Below are positions 21,777 to 33,800 of a stretch of DNA of 64,000 nucleotides, in pieces. Positions within the stretch are counted from its first letter, which is position 1; every line of letters starts with the position of its first letter. The translations under genes were made by a program, and so were the position numbers. The stretch is from assembly GCA_028554645.1 (NCBI GenBank), contig JAQOOI010000068.1:112696-176695 (forward strand), read 5' to 3'. The notes beneath the pieces are model-generated. The model ran no database searches and was not told the origin of the DNA. It saw only the letters and a list, made by a program, of their open reading frames with translations. Source of the DNA: Omphalotus guepiniiformis (Eukaryota; Basidiomycota; Agaricomycetes; Agaricales; Omphalotaceae).

Positions 21777-23771
21777 TCAAAGGTACTCTATGCTACTGAT
21801 CTTTGCATCCAATCCTTCGTCCTTCAGCTCCTTAATTACATTTTCAAATTCCTTCAAAGTACTTGTTGCTCGACCACCAAGCGTAAGCGTGTCCATGATA
21901 AGAACCAGATCAATCAACCTAAGTGACCTCAAACCTCCTGCGCTTCGAATCGAGTCGGTGTTCGAGTTCAAGACAACGACTTCAGAGCCTGACCCAGACT
22001 GGAGAGTATTGGAAGCTAGTTCCAGATCGCGCCGCCTGGAGTATACCATGTTCTTCAGATCTTGAGAATCACATGTAGGGCGAAAACATAATTTAAGGGA
22101 TGACAGGTTGGGTAGGAGGGGGGTGAAGTCCAAATGCGAGCTGGCATTCGAAGGGAGGGTGAGTTTTCGAATGAGATTGGAACATATGAAGCTCTTCTCA
22201 ACCTGCCAGGCGGTATACTCGTCGACCGCGAGACTCCACTGAGATCCTCCACTATCGGCTCCTTTCACTTTTAACTCTTCTGAAAGGAACTCGAGATTTT
22301 GAACTTCATACTTCAGCTGTGGAAAAGAACCCTCAGTCACTTCGAGCACTTCAATGGTGGGTAAGAGCTTCAAAATCTCCACCAGTGCCTCGCTTGGCAT
22401 GTAAAATCCGCCAAACTTCAGGACCTTCAGCGGCATCACTGACCGTTGGATCATCCCAACAAGAAGCTGATGAGGAAAGCTTGATGCGTGGTCCATCTTA
22501 TTGCATACAAATTCCATTTTTGAAGTGTTTGGGATGGTCAACCGAGTTAAGAGGTTTTTGAGGGATCTTGACAAACCATTATCTTGAACTGAAATCGATT
22601 TCACTGCTGGAGCTTGGAAATCCCTGGCCATGTGATCTGAGTACTCCACTGGATGAGGCCTTTCAAAGAAAACATTAACTCCCGATTGATTGACAAGGTC
22701 TGGGAGAATCCTGTACAGATAGGAAGCTTCGTATTTGCGTAATGTCAACGAACGAAGACTGGGGGCTTTGAAGATTCCTTTGTCGAGGAGAGACTGGCCC
22801 CAGGGCGTCGCAGTTAGGCGTAGTGTATGAAGGCGTGGGGTTTCTAAGAGGTTTATTCTAGCGTGCCCGAGGTATAAATCCAAGACTTCGAGAATGGGTG
22901 CTGTCATATCATCAACAAAGTCCCAATTGTCGGACTGGTCATATAGTATCTCCTCGTCAGGATCATGTATCGTTCCATCAGCATCCACAGGCGGAGATTG
23001 AGGGCCATGAGCTAGATTGACGTAAACGGTGCGCCATCGACTTGACTCATAACAGAGACTATGGAACACCTCCAAGAGAAAATAATTGCAGACAGATTCT
23101 GTTGGTGAGAGCTCATAGAGTCTGGGAGCGTACCCCAAATCTGACGGGCAGTACAGATGTATGGTAAGAGGGTGATTCAAAGAGAGTTTGAGATAGTGCT
23201 CGACGACATAACGGATCGGGTGAGCTTCCATGCATTCCAGAAGTTCACCGTCGCAATCCGAGTCCTCTCCAGTAGGTCCAAGCTCGCGATGACTGAGTAT
23301 CGAGACATTGATATATGACCACAACTCCGGGATATCCAATGCCACACTTCTCCACCGCGAGCAGACCAAGGACAGCCGAAGAGCTGTCCGACCGGCGGGG
23401 TACATCAGACTAGCATTTCGCTCTCTGTGATGAGGCCCCTCGCTATCATCCGGAATGCAACTCAGACAGAAGATCATGTGCAGCACCTCAGTTGGTAGGC
23501 GAATAACAGGCGCGAAGAGCGCAGAATGACGGTCAATGCGTTGCTGCAGACTGTCTCGAACACCCTCGAGTTTGATGAGACGCGATCGAAGTCGGTCTAC
23601 CTCTCTAGTATATTCGGCAAGGTCGCAGCGAGCTTGGGGTAGCCAGTCGGATATCACAGACGCATCTCCTGGTATCGCTTCACCTGCCAGGAGTATTGAT
23701 GATTCATTCATCATCAGAGCCTTGAGATCGTGGAAGAGTCCAGTAGAAGAACTGTTGAACATCATGAGCAC
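21777..23771 (-). CDS. F-box protein copy D, intact
   Basis: A 664-aa open frame with a different N-terminus (MLMMFNSSSTGLFHDLKA) from copies A-C and no CxxCG motif, then GEAIPGDASVISDWLPQARC, coiled-coil, F-box from RLPTEVLHMIF, and a leucine-rich C-terminal region ending ISSIEYL. It defines the sub-family to which broken copies E and F belong. The upstream region (GTACCGGTAAATG near 23830) is shared with copy F. Confidence 0.85.
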   Translation of the reverse strand: MLMMFNSSSTGLFHDLKALMMNESSILLAGEAIPGDASVISDWLPQARCDLAEYTREVDRLRSRLIKLEGVRDSLQQRIDRHSALFAPVIRLPTEVLHMIFCLSCIPDDSEGPHHRERNASLMYPAGRTALRLSLVCSRWRSVALDIPELWSYINVSILSHRELGPTGEDSDCDGELLECMEAHPIRYVVEHYLKLSLNHPLTIHLYCPSDLGYAPRLYELSPTESVCNYFLLEVFHSLCYESSRWRTVYVNLAHGPQSPPVDADGTIHDPDEEILYDQSDNWDFVDDMTAPILEVLDLYLGHARINLLETPRLHTLRLTATPWGQSLLDKGIFKAPSLRSLTLRKYEASYLYRILPDLVNQSGVNVFFERPHPVEYSDHMARDFQAPAVKSISVQDNGLSRSLKNLLTRLTIPNTSKMEFVCNKMDHASSFPHQLLVGMIQRSVMPLKVLKFGGFYMPSEALVEILKLLPTIEVLEVTEGSFPQLKYEVQNLEFLSEELKVKGADSGGSQWSLAVDEYTAWQVEKSFICSNLIRKLTLPSNASSHLDFTPLLPNLSSLKLCFRPTCDSQDLKNMVYSRRRDLELASNTLQSGSGSEVVVLNSNTDSIRSAGGLRSLRLIDLVLIMDTLTLGGRATSTLKEFENVIKELKDEGLDAKISSIEYL

Positions 23772-24800
23772 GGGATTGTAGATAAGAGTGAATCTTGTAT
23801 GAGACTGCTTTCTACGGGCAGTATGAACGTACCGGTAAATGGAGAAATTTCGTTCAAAATACAGTGTATTCGCAATTTATTGGGTGAGCGCAGCGAAGCC
23901 AATATAAGAGGTGACCCAAAATCCGCTGCACAGCCACCGTGCGCGTCGACATATGGGGAAAGTGCTGCAGCTCGGTCTGGACCGGTCTTACTAGTAAGTA
24001 TGCAAAAATCACTTTCTTCACTTCTACATCAACCTTCCGACACCTTTACGCTTCAGATTACAATCAGATGTAGTGTACCTCCATATGTGTATAATATTCA
24101 AAGATATTACTGGGTAAAAAACACACAAAGTTTTCTGATATCATGTGTGGACATATATTATATGTAGCCTCAGTGCCCGTGTAAACTTGTTGAACTCGGA
24201 CACTTTCTACAGAGTAATAGTGGGTGTATAGAGTAAAGGTGTCTATGTTAATTTATGCAGCCATAAATGCCCCCGGGTGGATCTGTTCCAGTGAACAAGA
24301 TATCAGTGACACTCAGGATTGATCCCTTTTCTGAGTCTCCTCAGCAGCAATAAAGACAACAAAACTAGATACTGTTTTTCTCTACATCTAAGCCAAGGTA
24401 CAGCTTCCAACAGGAAGGGTCTGTCCAACACTTTAAAGTGGTATCAAGATTCACAACTCCATGGCACTGAGTGGTCACTGCCGGGATCTCTAGATATACA
24501 CTGCTGTATGGGCACTGTACTGCGATTACCCATCATGCAGTGGGAGACCTGGCTCCTAATGCAAATTAATCCTGGTCGCAGGTCGCAAGAATTCCAAAGA
24601 CGCTGTATCAGTGTAACTGTATGAGAAGAGCTATCAGTGTATGAGTTGAAGCCTTTGAAGGGCGGCCCTGAGCCACACAGTCGCACGCGCAAGAAACACG
24701 ATCACGTGAGATCGCAAGCTCTCCTTTCAAGTTCGAGGCCTGCACCTATGTACTGCACTGCACCGTGGATTGATTTGCTGAAAAGTTGTCACGCTTCTGA
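23772..24800. other. Intergenic spacer of the F-box tandem array
   Basis: No gene supported. The part around 24610-24740 (GTATGAGTTGAAGCCTTTGA and following) is homologous to 46720-46850, upstream of copy F. This shows that E and F arose by tandem duplication of gene plus spacer. Confidence 0.6.
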
Positions 24801-24862
24801 AGATGCGTGTCCAGAAGCATATGTTACGAAGTATATACCACATACTCTAGACCTCAAGCTCA

Positions 24863-26485
24863 AAGGTACTCTTATGCTACTGATATTTGCATCCATGCAT
24901 CCAATCCTTCGTCCTTCAGCTCCTTAACTACTTACATTCTCAAATTCATCCAAAGTACTTGTGTGCTCGACCGTCAAGCATAAGCGTGTCCATGATAAGA
25001 ACCAGGTCAATCAACCTAAGTGACCTCAAACCTCCTGCGCTTCGAATCGAGTCGGTGTTCGAGTTCAAGACAACGGCTTCGGAGCCTGACCCAGACTGGA
25101 GAGTATTGGAAGCTAGTTCTATCACGCTGCCTGGAGTATACCATGTTCTTCAGATCTTGAGAATCACATGTAGGGCGAAAACAGAATTTAAGGGATGACA
25201 GGTTGAGTGGGAGGGGGGTGAAGTCCGAATGCGAGCCATTCGAGAAGGAAGAGAGGGTGAGTTCCCGAATGTATTTTGTGTCCATGCGTACAATTTCCAT
25301 TCTTGTAGCGTTTGGGATGGTCAACCGAGTTAAAAGGTTCCTGAGGTTTTTGTGATTCACCACCATCTTCAACCAGGATCGATTCTACTGCTGGAGCCTG
25401 GAAGTCGCTGCCAGTCGGGTAATCTCTCCACCCCATAATTTGACAGGGCGATTGAAAGAAAACGTCAACTCCCGAATGAACGACAAGGGGCTGGGAGAAT
25501 GCTGTATAAATAGGAAGCTTTGTATTGGCGTAATGTCAACGAACGAAGACCGGGGGCTTCGAAGATTTCTTTGTTGAGGAGCGACTGGCCCCAGGGCGTC
25601 GCAGTTAGGCGTAGCGTATGAAGGCGTGGGGTTTCAAAGGAAATCATCTACTATCTGCTCCGAGTCGTCAGAGTCATAGTCATCCAGTCGAGACAGAGGA
25701 GGTTGAGGACCAGGTTGAGGAGCATGACCAAAATTGATATAAACAGCGCGCCATCGAAATGACTCGCAACAGAGAGTTTCGGACAATTCCGGGAGATAAT
25801 GATTGCAGACACATTCTGTTGGTGAGAGCACAATCGTATCATCGGGGGTGGACTGGAAATCTGATGAACAGTACAGATGTATGGTAAGAGGGTGATTCAA
25901 AGAGAGTTTGAGATAGTGCTCGACGACATAACGGATCGGGTGAGCTTCCATGCATTCCAGAAGTTCACCGTCGCAATCCGAGTCCTCTCCAGTAGGTCCA
26001 AGCTCGCGATGACTGAGTATCGAGACATTGATATATGACCACAACTCCGGGATATCCAATGCCACACTTCTCCACCGCGAGCAGACCAAGGACAGCCGAA
26101 GAGCTGTCCGACCGGCGGGGTACATCAGACTAGCATTTCGCTCCCTGTGATGAGGCCCCTCGCTATCATCTAGAATGCAACTCAGACAGAAGATCATGTG
26201 CAGCACCTCAGTTGGTAGGCGAGCAACAGGCGCGACGAGCGCAGCATGGTAGTCAATGCGTTTCTGAAGACTGTCTCGAACACCCTCGAGCTTGATGAGA
26301 CGCGATCGAAGTCGGTCTACCTCTCTAGTATACTCGGCCAGGTCGCAGCGAGCTTGGGGTAGCCAGTCGGATATCACAGACGCATCTCCTGGTATTGCTT
26401 CACCTGCCCGAAATATTGATGAATCATTCATTATCGGAGCCTTGAGATCGTGGAAGAGTCCAGTAGAAGAACTGTTGAACACCAT
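24863..26485 (-). pseudogene. F-box copy E, truncated pseudogene
   Basis: The start (MVFNSSSTGLFHDLKAP) and F-box match copy D closely. The frame then breaks at about 25640, where a deletion removes the ILEVLDLYLG segment. It breaks again near 25480 (SILPAPCRSF, then stop), and a large internal deletion joins the segment ending RMEI to one beginning TKYIRELTLSS. The remaining C-terminus is further shifted. The same lesions occur in copy F, so inactivation predates the E/F duplication. The 5' flank is cut at 26557 by the LTR element. Confidence 0.85.
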
Positions 26486-26557
26486 GAGCACGGGATTGTA
26501 GATAAGAGTGAATCTTGAATGAGACTGATTTCTACGGGCAGTATGAACGACGAACGT

Positions 26558-27797
26558 TGATACGACCGCGGTAATACCACTACCATTTTCGGCCTCGCAG
26601 GATTGATCACTCCAGTACAAACCTACTAAGTACACTGTATAGTCCTAAGTTCCGCGGTGTATTACGCACATTCAACCACTAGTATATGTGTACAAAGGTG
26701 TACAAGACTGTAGAACGGCACTAAATGGGTCTTCTCAGTGTAGGTATTACCTAAGTATGCACTCAAGTAAAGTGTCGCGGCACTTGTTCTAAGGTCCGAC
26801 GTGTATAACTTGATGGCCCCAATACTGTATAAACCAACGCGTAGGTAACAAAGTACCGCGGCACTACTCAGAGGGCCAGACTTAGAAACCATGTAGCAGT
26901 AGCTCCGTGCACTAGTCATATCTAATGACCACTGATTGAGCCACAGAAGGGTCTAGACGTACGATGTAACACGAAGTACTTCCGACGACGCGGAAGTAGA
27001 ACACGTAAGGAGACACAGTTTAGCGAACTATCGCGATACTTTCTAAAAAGCGGCAAGATTATAGCCCGATATAAGATACCCTGTTACCGCGTACTATACT
27101 TCATCCCTACCTTACGCGGTGCACCATATGCACCATATATCTCATAACTGTCAAGTATCGCGACATTTGTTTGTACTATGTAAATAGAAATACTGTATAT
27201 AAGAAATAGAACCTGGGCAAGGAAGGACAGGTTCCCGAGCCCCCCATAGAGCTAATAGCATTTGTGTGTGGAAAAGCTTAAGTCCCTCTGAGTGATTAGG
27301 AGTTTTAAAGTGTTAACCGCCGCGTTAGTTCATAAGTCAGTGTGCCTAAGTGTTTACAAGCGGGATCGTCTGGTACCGCGGAGCCTGTGTGTGTAGTGCG
27401 AATAAGAGTGGATCGTCTGGTCACTCGTTGAACTCGTCGTCTGGCAGTTCTGAAATCCTCCTATACCCAACTCCACTAAGTGAGAAGTCGTCTGGCATCT
27501 CCCAACAATCGTCTGGTTGTTGTATCGTTTGTAGTCACTGGTCGCGGTGATTTGTTAAAGTTACGCGTTAGTTCGTTTGAGTGGTGTGTAGCATAGAGTT
27601 ATCTGTGCCGCGTCGGTTTTGACTGTGTCTCCGCGTTCCTCTTACAACAACCTTATTCGCTTCACAGAGTTTGTTGGTCCCCCAAACCCCACGAACTTAA
27701 AAGTCTTTGTGTGTTGTGTGTGTGTTTAGAGTGCTTGATAGATTCATTCGAGTTAGTTAGCACTTCGTCTCATTCATACCCCATACCAAGCACATCA
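26558..27797 (+). repeat. 5' LTR (1240 bp)
   Basis: Begins TGATACGACCGCGG and ends AGCACATCA. Matches 39684-40924 almost perfectly: T/G at the TGTA[T/G]AGTCC site, one base in an A-run (TCTAAAAAG), C/T in CTCCG[C/T]GTTCC, and one extra GT in the 3' copy. A promoter-like GTATATAAGAAAT lies near 27195. Confidence 0.95.
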
Positions 27798-27799
27798 TC

Positions 27800-27817
27800 T
27801 GGAGCCCACCGCGAGGG
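27800..27817 (+). other. Primer-binding site for tRNA-Lys(UUU)
   Basis: TGGAGCCCACCGCGAGGG starts two bases after the LTR. Its reverse complement is CCCTCGCGGTGGGCT plus CCA, exactly the 3' end of the tRNA-Lys at 55529-55621, including its unusual U73, plus the added CCA. Confidence 0.93.
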
Positions 27818-27884
27818 GTTTCTGATTAATAAACTAAGTGAAGTGTTTTAGGTTTCGTACGAGACCGAAGAGTTATAGTCGCGG

Positions 27885-29648
27885 TTGTCTAACCAACAAT
27901 CAGACAAAACGTCTAGACGAAGTTCACGGCCTTCAACGGTAGAGAATACCAGAGAGTCGTTAGCACGTGCAAAGGCAATCAAAAGAGTTAGTAGCTACAG
28001 GAAGTCACATCCTGAAGTTGTTGCTCAACCCCGAGAATCGATTAACGTAGTTGACGCGGAAGATTCGAGTATTAGACAGTCGCGGAACTTTGACGAAGAA
28101 CTATCTGATTACGGAGAAGGTACTTCAATTCAATTTCCTAGGCCAGACCCACCGTCGCGTCGAAACTCAGTAGTCCCACCAACTATTGATAGACATTCTC
28201 ATTCGGACGAGGAACTATCCGAAGTCCACACACTTCTATTTGATTTACATATTTCACCGAACTCTGCACCTAATTTACCTATAATTCAAGAAAATATCAT
28301 AAAAATGCCGGCTATGGATAAGATTCCGAGGAGAAGAGAACGTGGAGCACCAGATTTGCGTCGCGATCATGATGTAGACGACGTCAGAGACTATCTGGGG
28401 GAGATTGAGGATATTATCCAAGATTTCAAAATAGAGGAAGAAGCGGATAAGAAATCAGTCGCGTTGCGTTACCTACCCGCAACTATAAGAGAACAATGGA
28501 AGGCGTTGCCTACGTACGAGAAAGAGGAAGGGACGTTTATCGAGTTCCGCGACGAGATTTTGAAGAGTTATGATGGAGGATCGGACGAGGGAACTTTCTC
28601 CTTCGCAAAATTCGAAAGAGCCGCGAAGAAGTATAAGAATATAACGATGGAAGATCTCGAAGATGTATTAAGAATGAGGAATACCCTACGGCCGTTCCTT
28701 AAGCACTACACTACGACCGCGTTGTATACTAACAGAGAAATTGTCAGAGTCCTCCGCGGAATGTTTGAAGATGAATTTTGGAGATCCATCACGTTGACTT
28801 TGAAGTTACAAAAGCGTGCGAACCCACCTGCAGAAGCTAGACCGCGAGATGATGCCTATACAGCAGAAGAGATTCTGGACGAGGCAGAATTTAACGCGAG
28901 ATCTCAGGTTGAGGAAGTAATTAGTCTTGGGAACGTAAGGGCCGCGAAGGAAGATAGAGGAAAGAGGGTAGAAAAAGTGAAGCATGAGCAAACGGAAGGA
29001 TGGGTGGCGGAATTGAAAGATCTAATCACGATCCAAACAAAGAACCTTACCCAGAGAGCCGCGAGAGAAGAAGAAATGATGGGTAAACTGCTAGAGCAAT
29101 TAAAGCTCGCGGCACCTGGAACGAGTAGCGGTACCAGGCATCCAGAACGTATACCATATATGGCGCCGCGGGACTATGGGAGAACCGCGTTGAATGACAA
29201 CCGTCCCGACTACTTTCGAGCCGCGACGTGTTGGTTCTGTGGCTTAAACGGACATATGGCAGGGCAATGTATGGTACGCAAGCAGTACGTAGATGATGGA
29301 AAGATCATTTTGAAAGAAGGGATCACTTGCATGCCAGATGGAGAGCCAGTAGCACAGAAAGCTCCAAATGGGCCTCCTCAGAAAGACTTTGTAGATCGAA
29401 GACTGTCTGAAAAGAAAGTACAAGCTTCTCAGGTTGAGGTACTACAGATGCAACTAGAGGAGGTCGAGTCGTACAATAAACAGTACACTAGAGTTTGGCA
29501 AGAATATGAAGAGGCGAAGCGTGCTCAAGAAAAGGTGTTAGAATCCAATCTCAGCGCGGCCTATATTCGAGGGTCGGCAAGAGATTCAATAAGTAACGTG
29601 GCAGTTAGTAACAATGAGAAAGGAAGGTTCGAGGAGGGTTTTCGGTAA
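27885..29648 (+). CDS. gag: Gag-like protein of LTR element
   Basis: The frame is open for 587 codons from a TTG at 27885; the first in-frame ATG is at 28305 (MPAMDKIPRR), so the true start is uncertain. The middle region is charged and helical with a capsid-like layout. A CCHC zinc knuckle CWFCGLNGHMAGQC (CX2CX4HX4C) lies near residue 450, followed by a coiled-coil-rich tail. This is the structural protein that packages element RNA. The stop codon TAA sits inside GGTAAGT, a good splice-donor match, and the protease ORF follows in another frame. Confidence 0.85.
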   Translation: MSNQQSDKTSRRSSRPSTVENTRESLARAKAIKRVSSYRKSHPEVVAQPRESINVVDAEDSSIRQSRNFDEELSDYGEGTSIQFPRPDPPSRRNSVVPPTIDRHSHSDEELSEVHTLLFDLHISPNSAPNLPIIQENIIKMPAMDKIPRRRERGAPDLRRDHDVDDVRDYLGEIEDIIQDFKIEEEADKKSVALRYLPATIREQWKALPTYEKEEGTFIEFRDEILKSYDGGSDEGTFSFAKFERAAKKYKNITMEDLEDVLRMRNTLRPFLKHYTTTALYTNREIVRVLRGMFEDEFWRSITLTLKLQKRANPPAEARPRDDAYTAEEILDEAEFNARSQVEEVISLGNVRAAKEDRGKRVEKVKHEQTEGWVAELKDLITIQTKNLTQRAAREEEMMGKLLEQLKLAAPGTSSGTRHPERIPYMAPRDYGRTALNDNRPDYFRAATCWFCGLNGHMAGQCMVRKQYVDDGKIILKEGITCMPDGEPVAQKAPNGPPQKDFVDRRLSEKKVQASQVEVLQMQLEEVESYNKQYTRVWQEYEEAKRAQEKVLESNLSAAYIRGSARDSISNVAVSNNEKGRFEEGFR

Positions 29649-29656
29649 GTTCGAGG

Positions 29657-30862
29657 ATGGAAAGCCAGGCCCCTACAAAAGAGAAAAATCCTGTTAGGGC
29701 CGCGGCACCTGAGAATGATACTGAAAACAAGGGTAATGAACGACGGTTGTGGAAAGAAAAGGACGCGGAACCTGAAAAGGACGCGAGCCTAGAGAAAGAT
29801 AAGTATAAGGAGTTAGTCAGGAAAGAAAAACGTTTGAGATTCGATGGTGTCGAGATGCCTCCACTACCTACCGTAGTGAAGAAGAGCCGCGTACCAGAGG
29901 TTCCTTACGCAAACGTACCTGATGTGTCGTATTCGCCAACTGTGCAAGAGAAACTGAAAGCTCAGAAAGAGCGGTTAGAGAACCCGAGGGGGATAATTTG
30001 GAAGACAAGGAATGAGAAGGCCGCGGAGTCTCCTGTTATTCCGTTAACTAAACATCCTAACGCGGAAGAAACAGTAGTGGAATCAGAAATTTCACTCAGA
30101 GGAACAATCAAGTCAAGAGTCAAATTGAAGCCTGAAGAGACCGCGGGAGGTTTGAGAGAGATCCTAGCCAAAAGCCCCCTATTACCTTTTAGTGAGGAAA
30201 ATGTAGGAGAGGTTCACGTAACAGCAAATACAGTCGCGTTAGCTGACCTTAATGTCACCGCGGAAGTTTTTGTTCTGAAACAGGCGGAAGGAGACCTTCC
30301 AGCAGGAGCGGTTGTGATTAGTGATCCAGTTGAACAGTACGTGGAAAGCCTGGGAAGCAAAGATAACCCAATTCAGATCTACGTGGCAAGAGATTCAGAG
30401 TCGCTTCGATGCGTGTATCCTTTGGTAAATGGTACCGCGAAGATCGAAAGTCTACTAGACTCGGGTTCACAGATTATCTCTACATCGGAGAAAAGAGCTC
30501 GCGAAGCAGGTTTATCGTGGGACCCGGACATAGTAATCTTTATGCAATCGGCTAACAAGGGTGTTGAGAAGTCTTTGGGATTGGCGCGTAATGTACCATT
30601 CTTACTAGGCGGAATCACCGTGTACTTACAAGTACACGTAATTCGAGACCCCGCGTATGAATTGCTACTGGGACGGCCTTTTGACACGATCACGGAGAGT
30701 TTAGTGGATAATCATGCAGATGGAACGCAGGACCTCGTTATTCAGGACCCTAACACTAAGAAGCGAGCTGTTGTACCTACCTATGAGCGAGGGAAAGGTT
30801 CTGTACCTATAAGCAAAGACAAGGAACAGACTCAGGGTTTTTCAGCAGCTTCGAGGAATTGA
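29657..30862 (+). CDS. Retroviral-type aspartic protease ORF
   Basis: 401 aa from an ATG eight bases after the Gag stop. The first half is charged and probably disordered. The second half is a retropepsin-like fold with the active-site motif LLDSGSQ (Ser instead of the usual Thr after DSG) near residue 268, and the ELLLGRPF motif near residue 350. It processes Gag and Pol. The frame is offset by two from gag, as in -1 frameshifting, and its TGA overlaps the start of the pol frame. Confidence 0.82.
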   Translation: MESQAPTKEKNPVRAAAPENDTENKGNERRLWKEKDAEPEKDASLEKDKYKELVRKEKRLRFDGVEMPPLPTVVKKSRVPEVPYANVPDVSYSPTVQEKLKAQKERLENPRGIIWKTRNEKAAESPVIPLTKHPNAEETVVESEISLRGTIKSRVKLKPEETAGGLREILAKSPLLPFSEENVGEVHVTANTVALADLNVTAEVFVLKQAEGDLPAGAVVISDPVEQYVESLGSKDNPIQIYVARDSESLRCVYPLVNGTAKIESLLDSGSQIISTSEKRAREAGLSWDPDIVIFMQSANKGVEKSLGLARNVPFLLGGITVYLQVHVIRDPAYELLLGRPFDTITESLVDNHADGTQDLVIQDPNTKKRAVVPTYERGKGSVPISKDKEQTQGFSAASRN

Positions 30863-33800
30863 TCCCAGATCAAGGAGAAGCCGCGGTGGTTTTTGAATTA
30901 AATGACGAAGGTATTCCCATTGGCATAAGTGATGTAGTATTTGCAGATATAAACGAAGAGCAAAAATCAAAGTTTGAGAAGCGAGAGTTACGCGATCTAT
31001 ACTTATCTGCCGCGGAGAAGTATATTGATCTAAAAAGTGATAAAGAAACGACGAAACCCGTATTGAGATCCTATTTGAGTTCGGTGTATGGAGCGCAAAA
31101 TCCTGCCGCGTACTCTCAAGCAAATTTCACGGTGCAAGAAGTAGAGCTAGAAGACGGCGTAGAAGAGTTACAACAAATTCCCCTGTTTGATGTAAGGAGC
31201 ATCGCGATGCTTGATGTATCCCCTGATATGAAAGATCAAGTGAGGAGGCACGCGTCGCGGCTGTGGAAGGAACATTACGAACCAGTTAGTATCTTGGCAG
31301 GGAAGAAATACAAACCTGTCGCGTTGAAAACACGCCCTGTTCTAGGAGATTTACCATCGAAGTTTAGAATCATAAGAGAGATTAAAGGAGATCCATTGGC
31401 TGATATGCCGCAGCTTTCGCCTAATCCTCCAGAATTCACGCCGACTGGTAGGTATACTCAGGAACGTAAAGAGATAATAGACGAGATACATAAGGAAGAG
31501 TTCCTTTGGCCAGAAGAACGGAAGTTGATGCATCATATGATGATGCAGCAAGAGAAAGGATTCGCGTGGGACGACAGTGAACGCGGAAGATTCAGAACCG
31601 ATTTCTTTCCTTCTGTAGAGATGCCAGTGATACCTCATACACCTTGGGTTGAGAGGAACATTCCTATTCCCCCTGGTATTTTTAATGAAGTATGCGCGGC
31701 AGTTAGACGAAAGATTGACGCGGGAGTTTACGAACCATCGAACTCGTCTTACCGATCGAAGTGGTTCGCGGTGTTAAAGAAAGACGGAAAGAGTATTCGA
31801 CTAGTACATAGTCTGGAACCGTTGAACGCGGTAACAATAGCACATTCTGGTATACCGCCTGCTACTGAAGAGCTCGCGGAGAAATTCTGTGGTAGAGCTT
31901 GTGGAGGAATTCTAGATTTATATGTTGGCTATGATGAAAGAGAGTTGGCAATAGCATCGCGAGACTTAACTACATTCCAGACTCCCTTTGGAGCCCTGAG
32001 GTTAGTAACACTACCGATGGGATGGACAAATTCAGTACCAATCTTCCACGATGATGTAACACACATATTACAAGAAGAGATCCCGGAGTTTACGCAACCA
32101 TACATCGATGATGTTCCTGTACGCGGTCCTGAAACGACTTATCAAAGTGAAGATGGTACGTACGAGACCATTCCTGGTAATGATGGGATACGGAGGTTTA
32201 TTTGGGAACATTTCACCAATATGAATAGGGTCATTCAAAGAATGAAGTACTGTGGTGGGACTTTCTCAGGCCCCAAAGCTGTATTGTGTAAAAGCGAGAT
32301 TACCGTGGTCGGACATAGGTGTACACGAGAAGGAAGAGAGATCGACCCGGAACGAGCGAAAACTATTACCAACTGGGGTGGACCTGAGAATATCCTAGAA
32401 GAGAAGGATATAAGACCATTCTTAGGCACCGCGGGACTAGTAAGAATGTTCGTCAAAGACTATGCAAAGATCGCGGAGCCTTTAACCCGATTTACGCGTA
32501 AAGATATTCCGTTCCAATGGCGACAAGAGCAAAGTGACGCGTTGGCAAAGTTGAAAGAGGCAGTAAAGAATAGCAAGGCATTACGACCACTAAAGTATGA
32601 TGTGGAAGACCCCGTTATATTGGCAGTAGATACGTCGTGGAAAGCGGTTGGGTTCTATATTTGTCAAGTGGATCCAGAGAATCCGCGACGAAGGTTCTAC
32701 TCCAGATTCGGTTCGATTACACTAAGTGATCGCGAAGCTAGGTTTTCACAGCCGAAACGGGAGTTGTTTGGTTTGTATCGCGCGTTACGAGCGTGCCAGT
32801 ATTGGTTGTTTGGTATTCGCAACCTTATAATCGAAACTGACGCGAAGTACATTAAAGGCATGTTAGAGCATCCTGATCAAATGCCAAACGCCGCGATAAA
32901 TAGGTGGATAGAGTCGATCATGATGTTTCATTTTAAACTGAAGCACGTACCAGGCAAGGTTCACGGACCTGATGGACTATCACGGCGGGATAAGCAAGTA
33001 GGTGATGATGAGTATGACAATCCTGAAGATGGTGAAGTTCAAGAACCCTACAAATTAGAGGAGTTTGTAGATAAGATCGACTCTAAGCATGGTTACGCAC
33101 ACGTATTAGTTGATGAGAAAGAAGAATGGAAAAGTAATTATATGACTGGTTTAGCCGCGTCAGTAGACGACTTTAAGGAAGAATTGACGCGTGCTTATAA
33201 GCAAGAACGAGAGTTCCGCGACATACCAGAAGTAAAACAGTTTGTAGCCGCGAACTTGGCTAGTGAAGTACCAGAACTCGAGGAGCCACCAGAGCATATT
33301 GACGAAACAGAGTATGATGAGTCTAAACGATCGAAGGGAGCGATAAACCAAGATAAAACAGTCGCGGAGGTTTTCAAATGGCTAACAGACACTTCTAAGA
33401 GGCCTGTAGGCTATGAGAATAACAAACGCTTCAAGAACTTTTTAAGATTAGCGCGGAACTTCTTTATACAAGACGGAAAACTCTATCGACGTGGAATCGA
33501 GGCAAAACATAAGCTGGTAGTTGAAAAGTCGCGTCGCATCGCCATGATCCATGCTTGTCATGATAGTCTAGGGCACCGCGGCTTCTTCGCTACTAAATCC
33601 TTACTTATGGAACGCTTTTGGTGGCCTGAAATGGAGAAAGACATCTATGAGTATGTGAAGACCTGTCATACGTGCCAAATAAGACAAAAGACAAAGATCA
33701 GGATTCCTCCTACCGAGACGAAGACACCGTCAATCTTTCAGAAAATTCACGCTGACACCATGTATATGCCGGCGTCGAATGGCTACAAGCTGATTGTACA

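Noticed and set aside
26662..26919. 85-codon minus-strand ORF, also at 39788-40045, and 66-codon plus-strand ORF at 27350 and 40475
   Set aside because: They lie inside the LTRs, are identical in both copies because the LTRs are, and have no family features.
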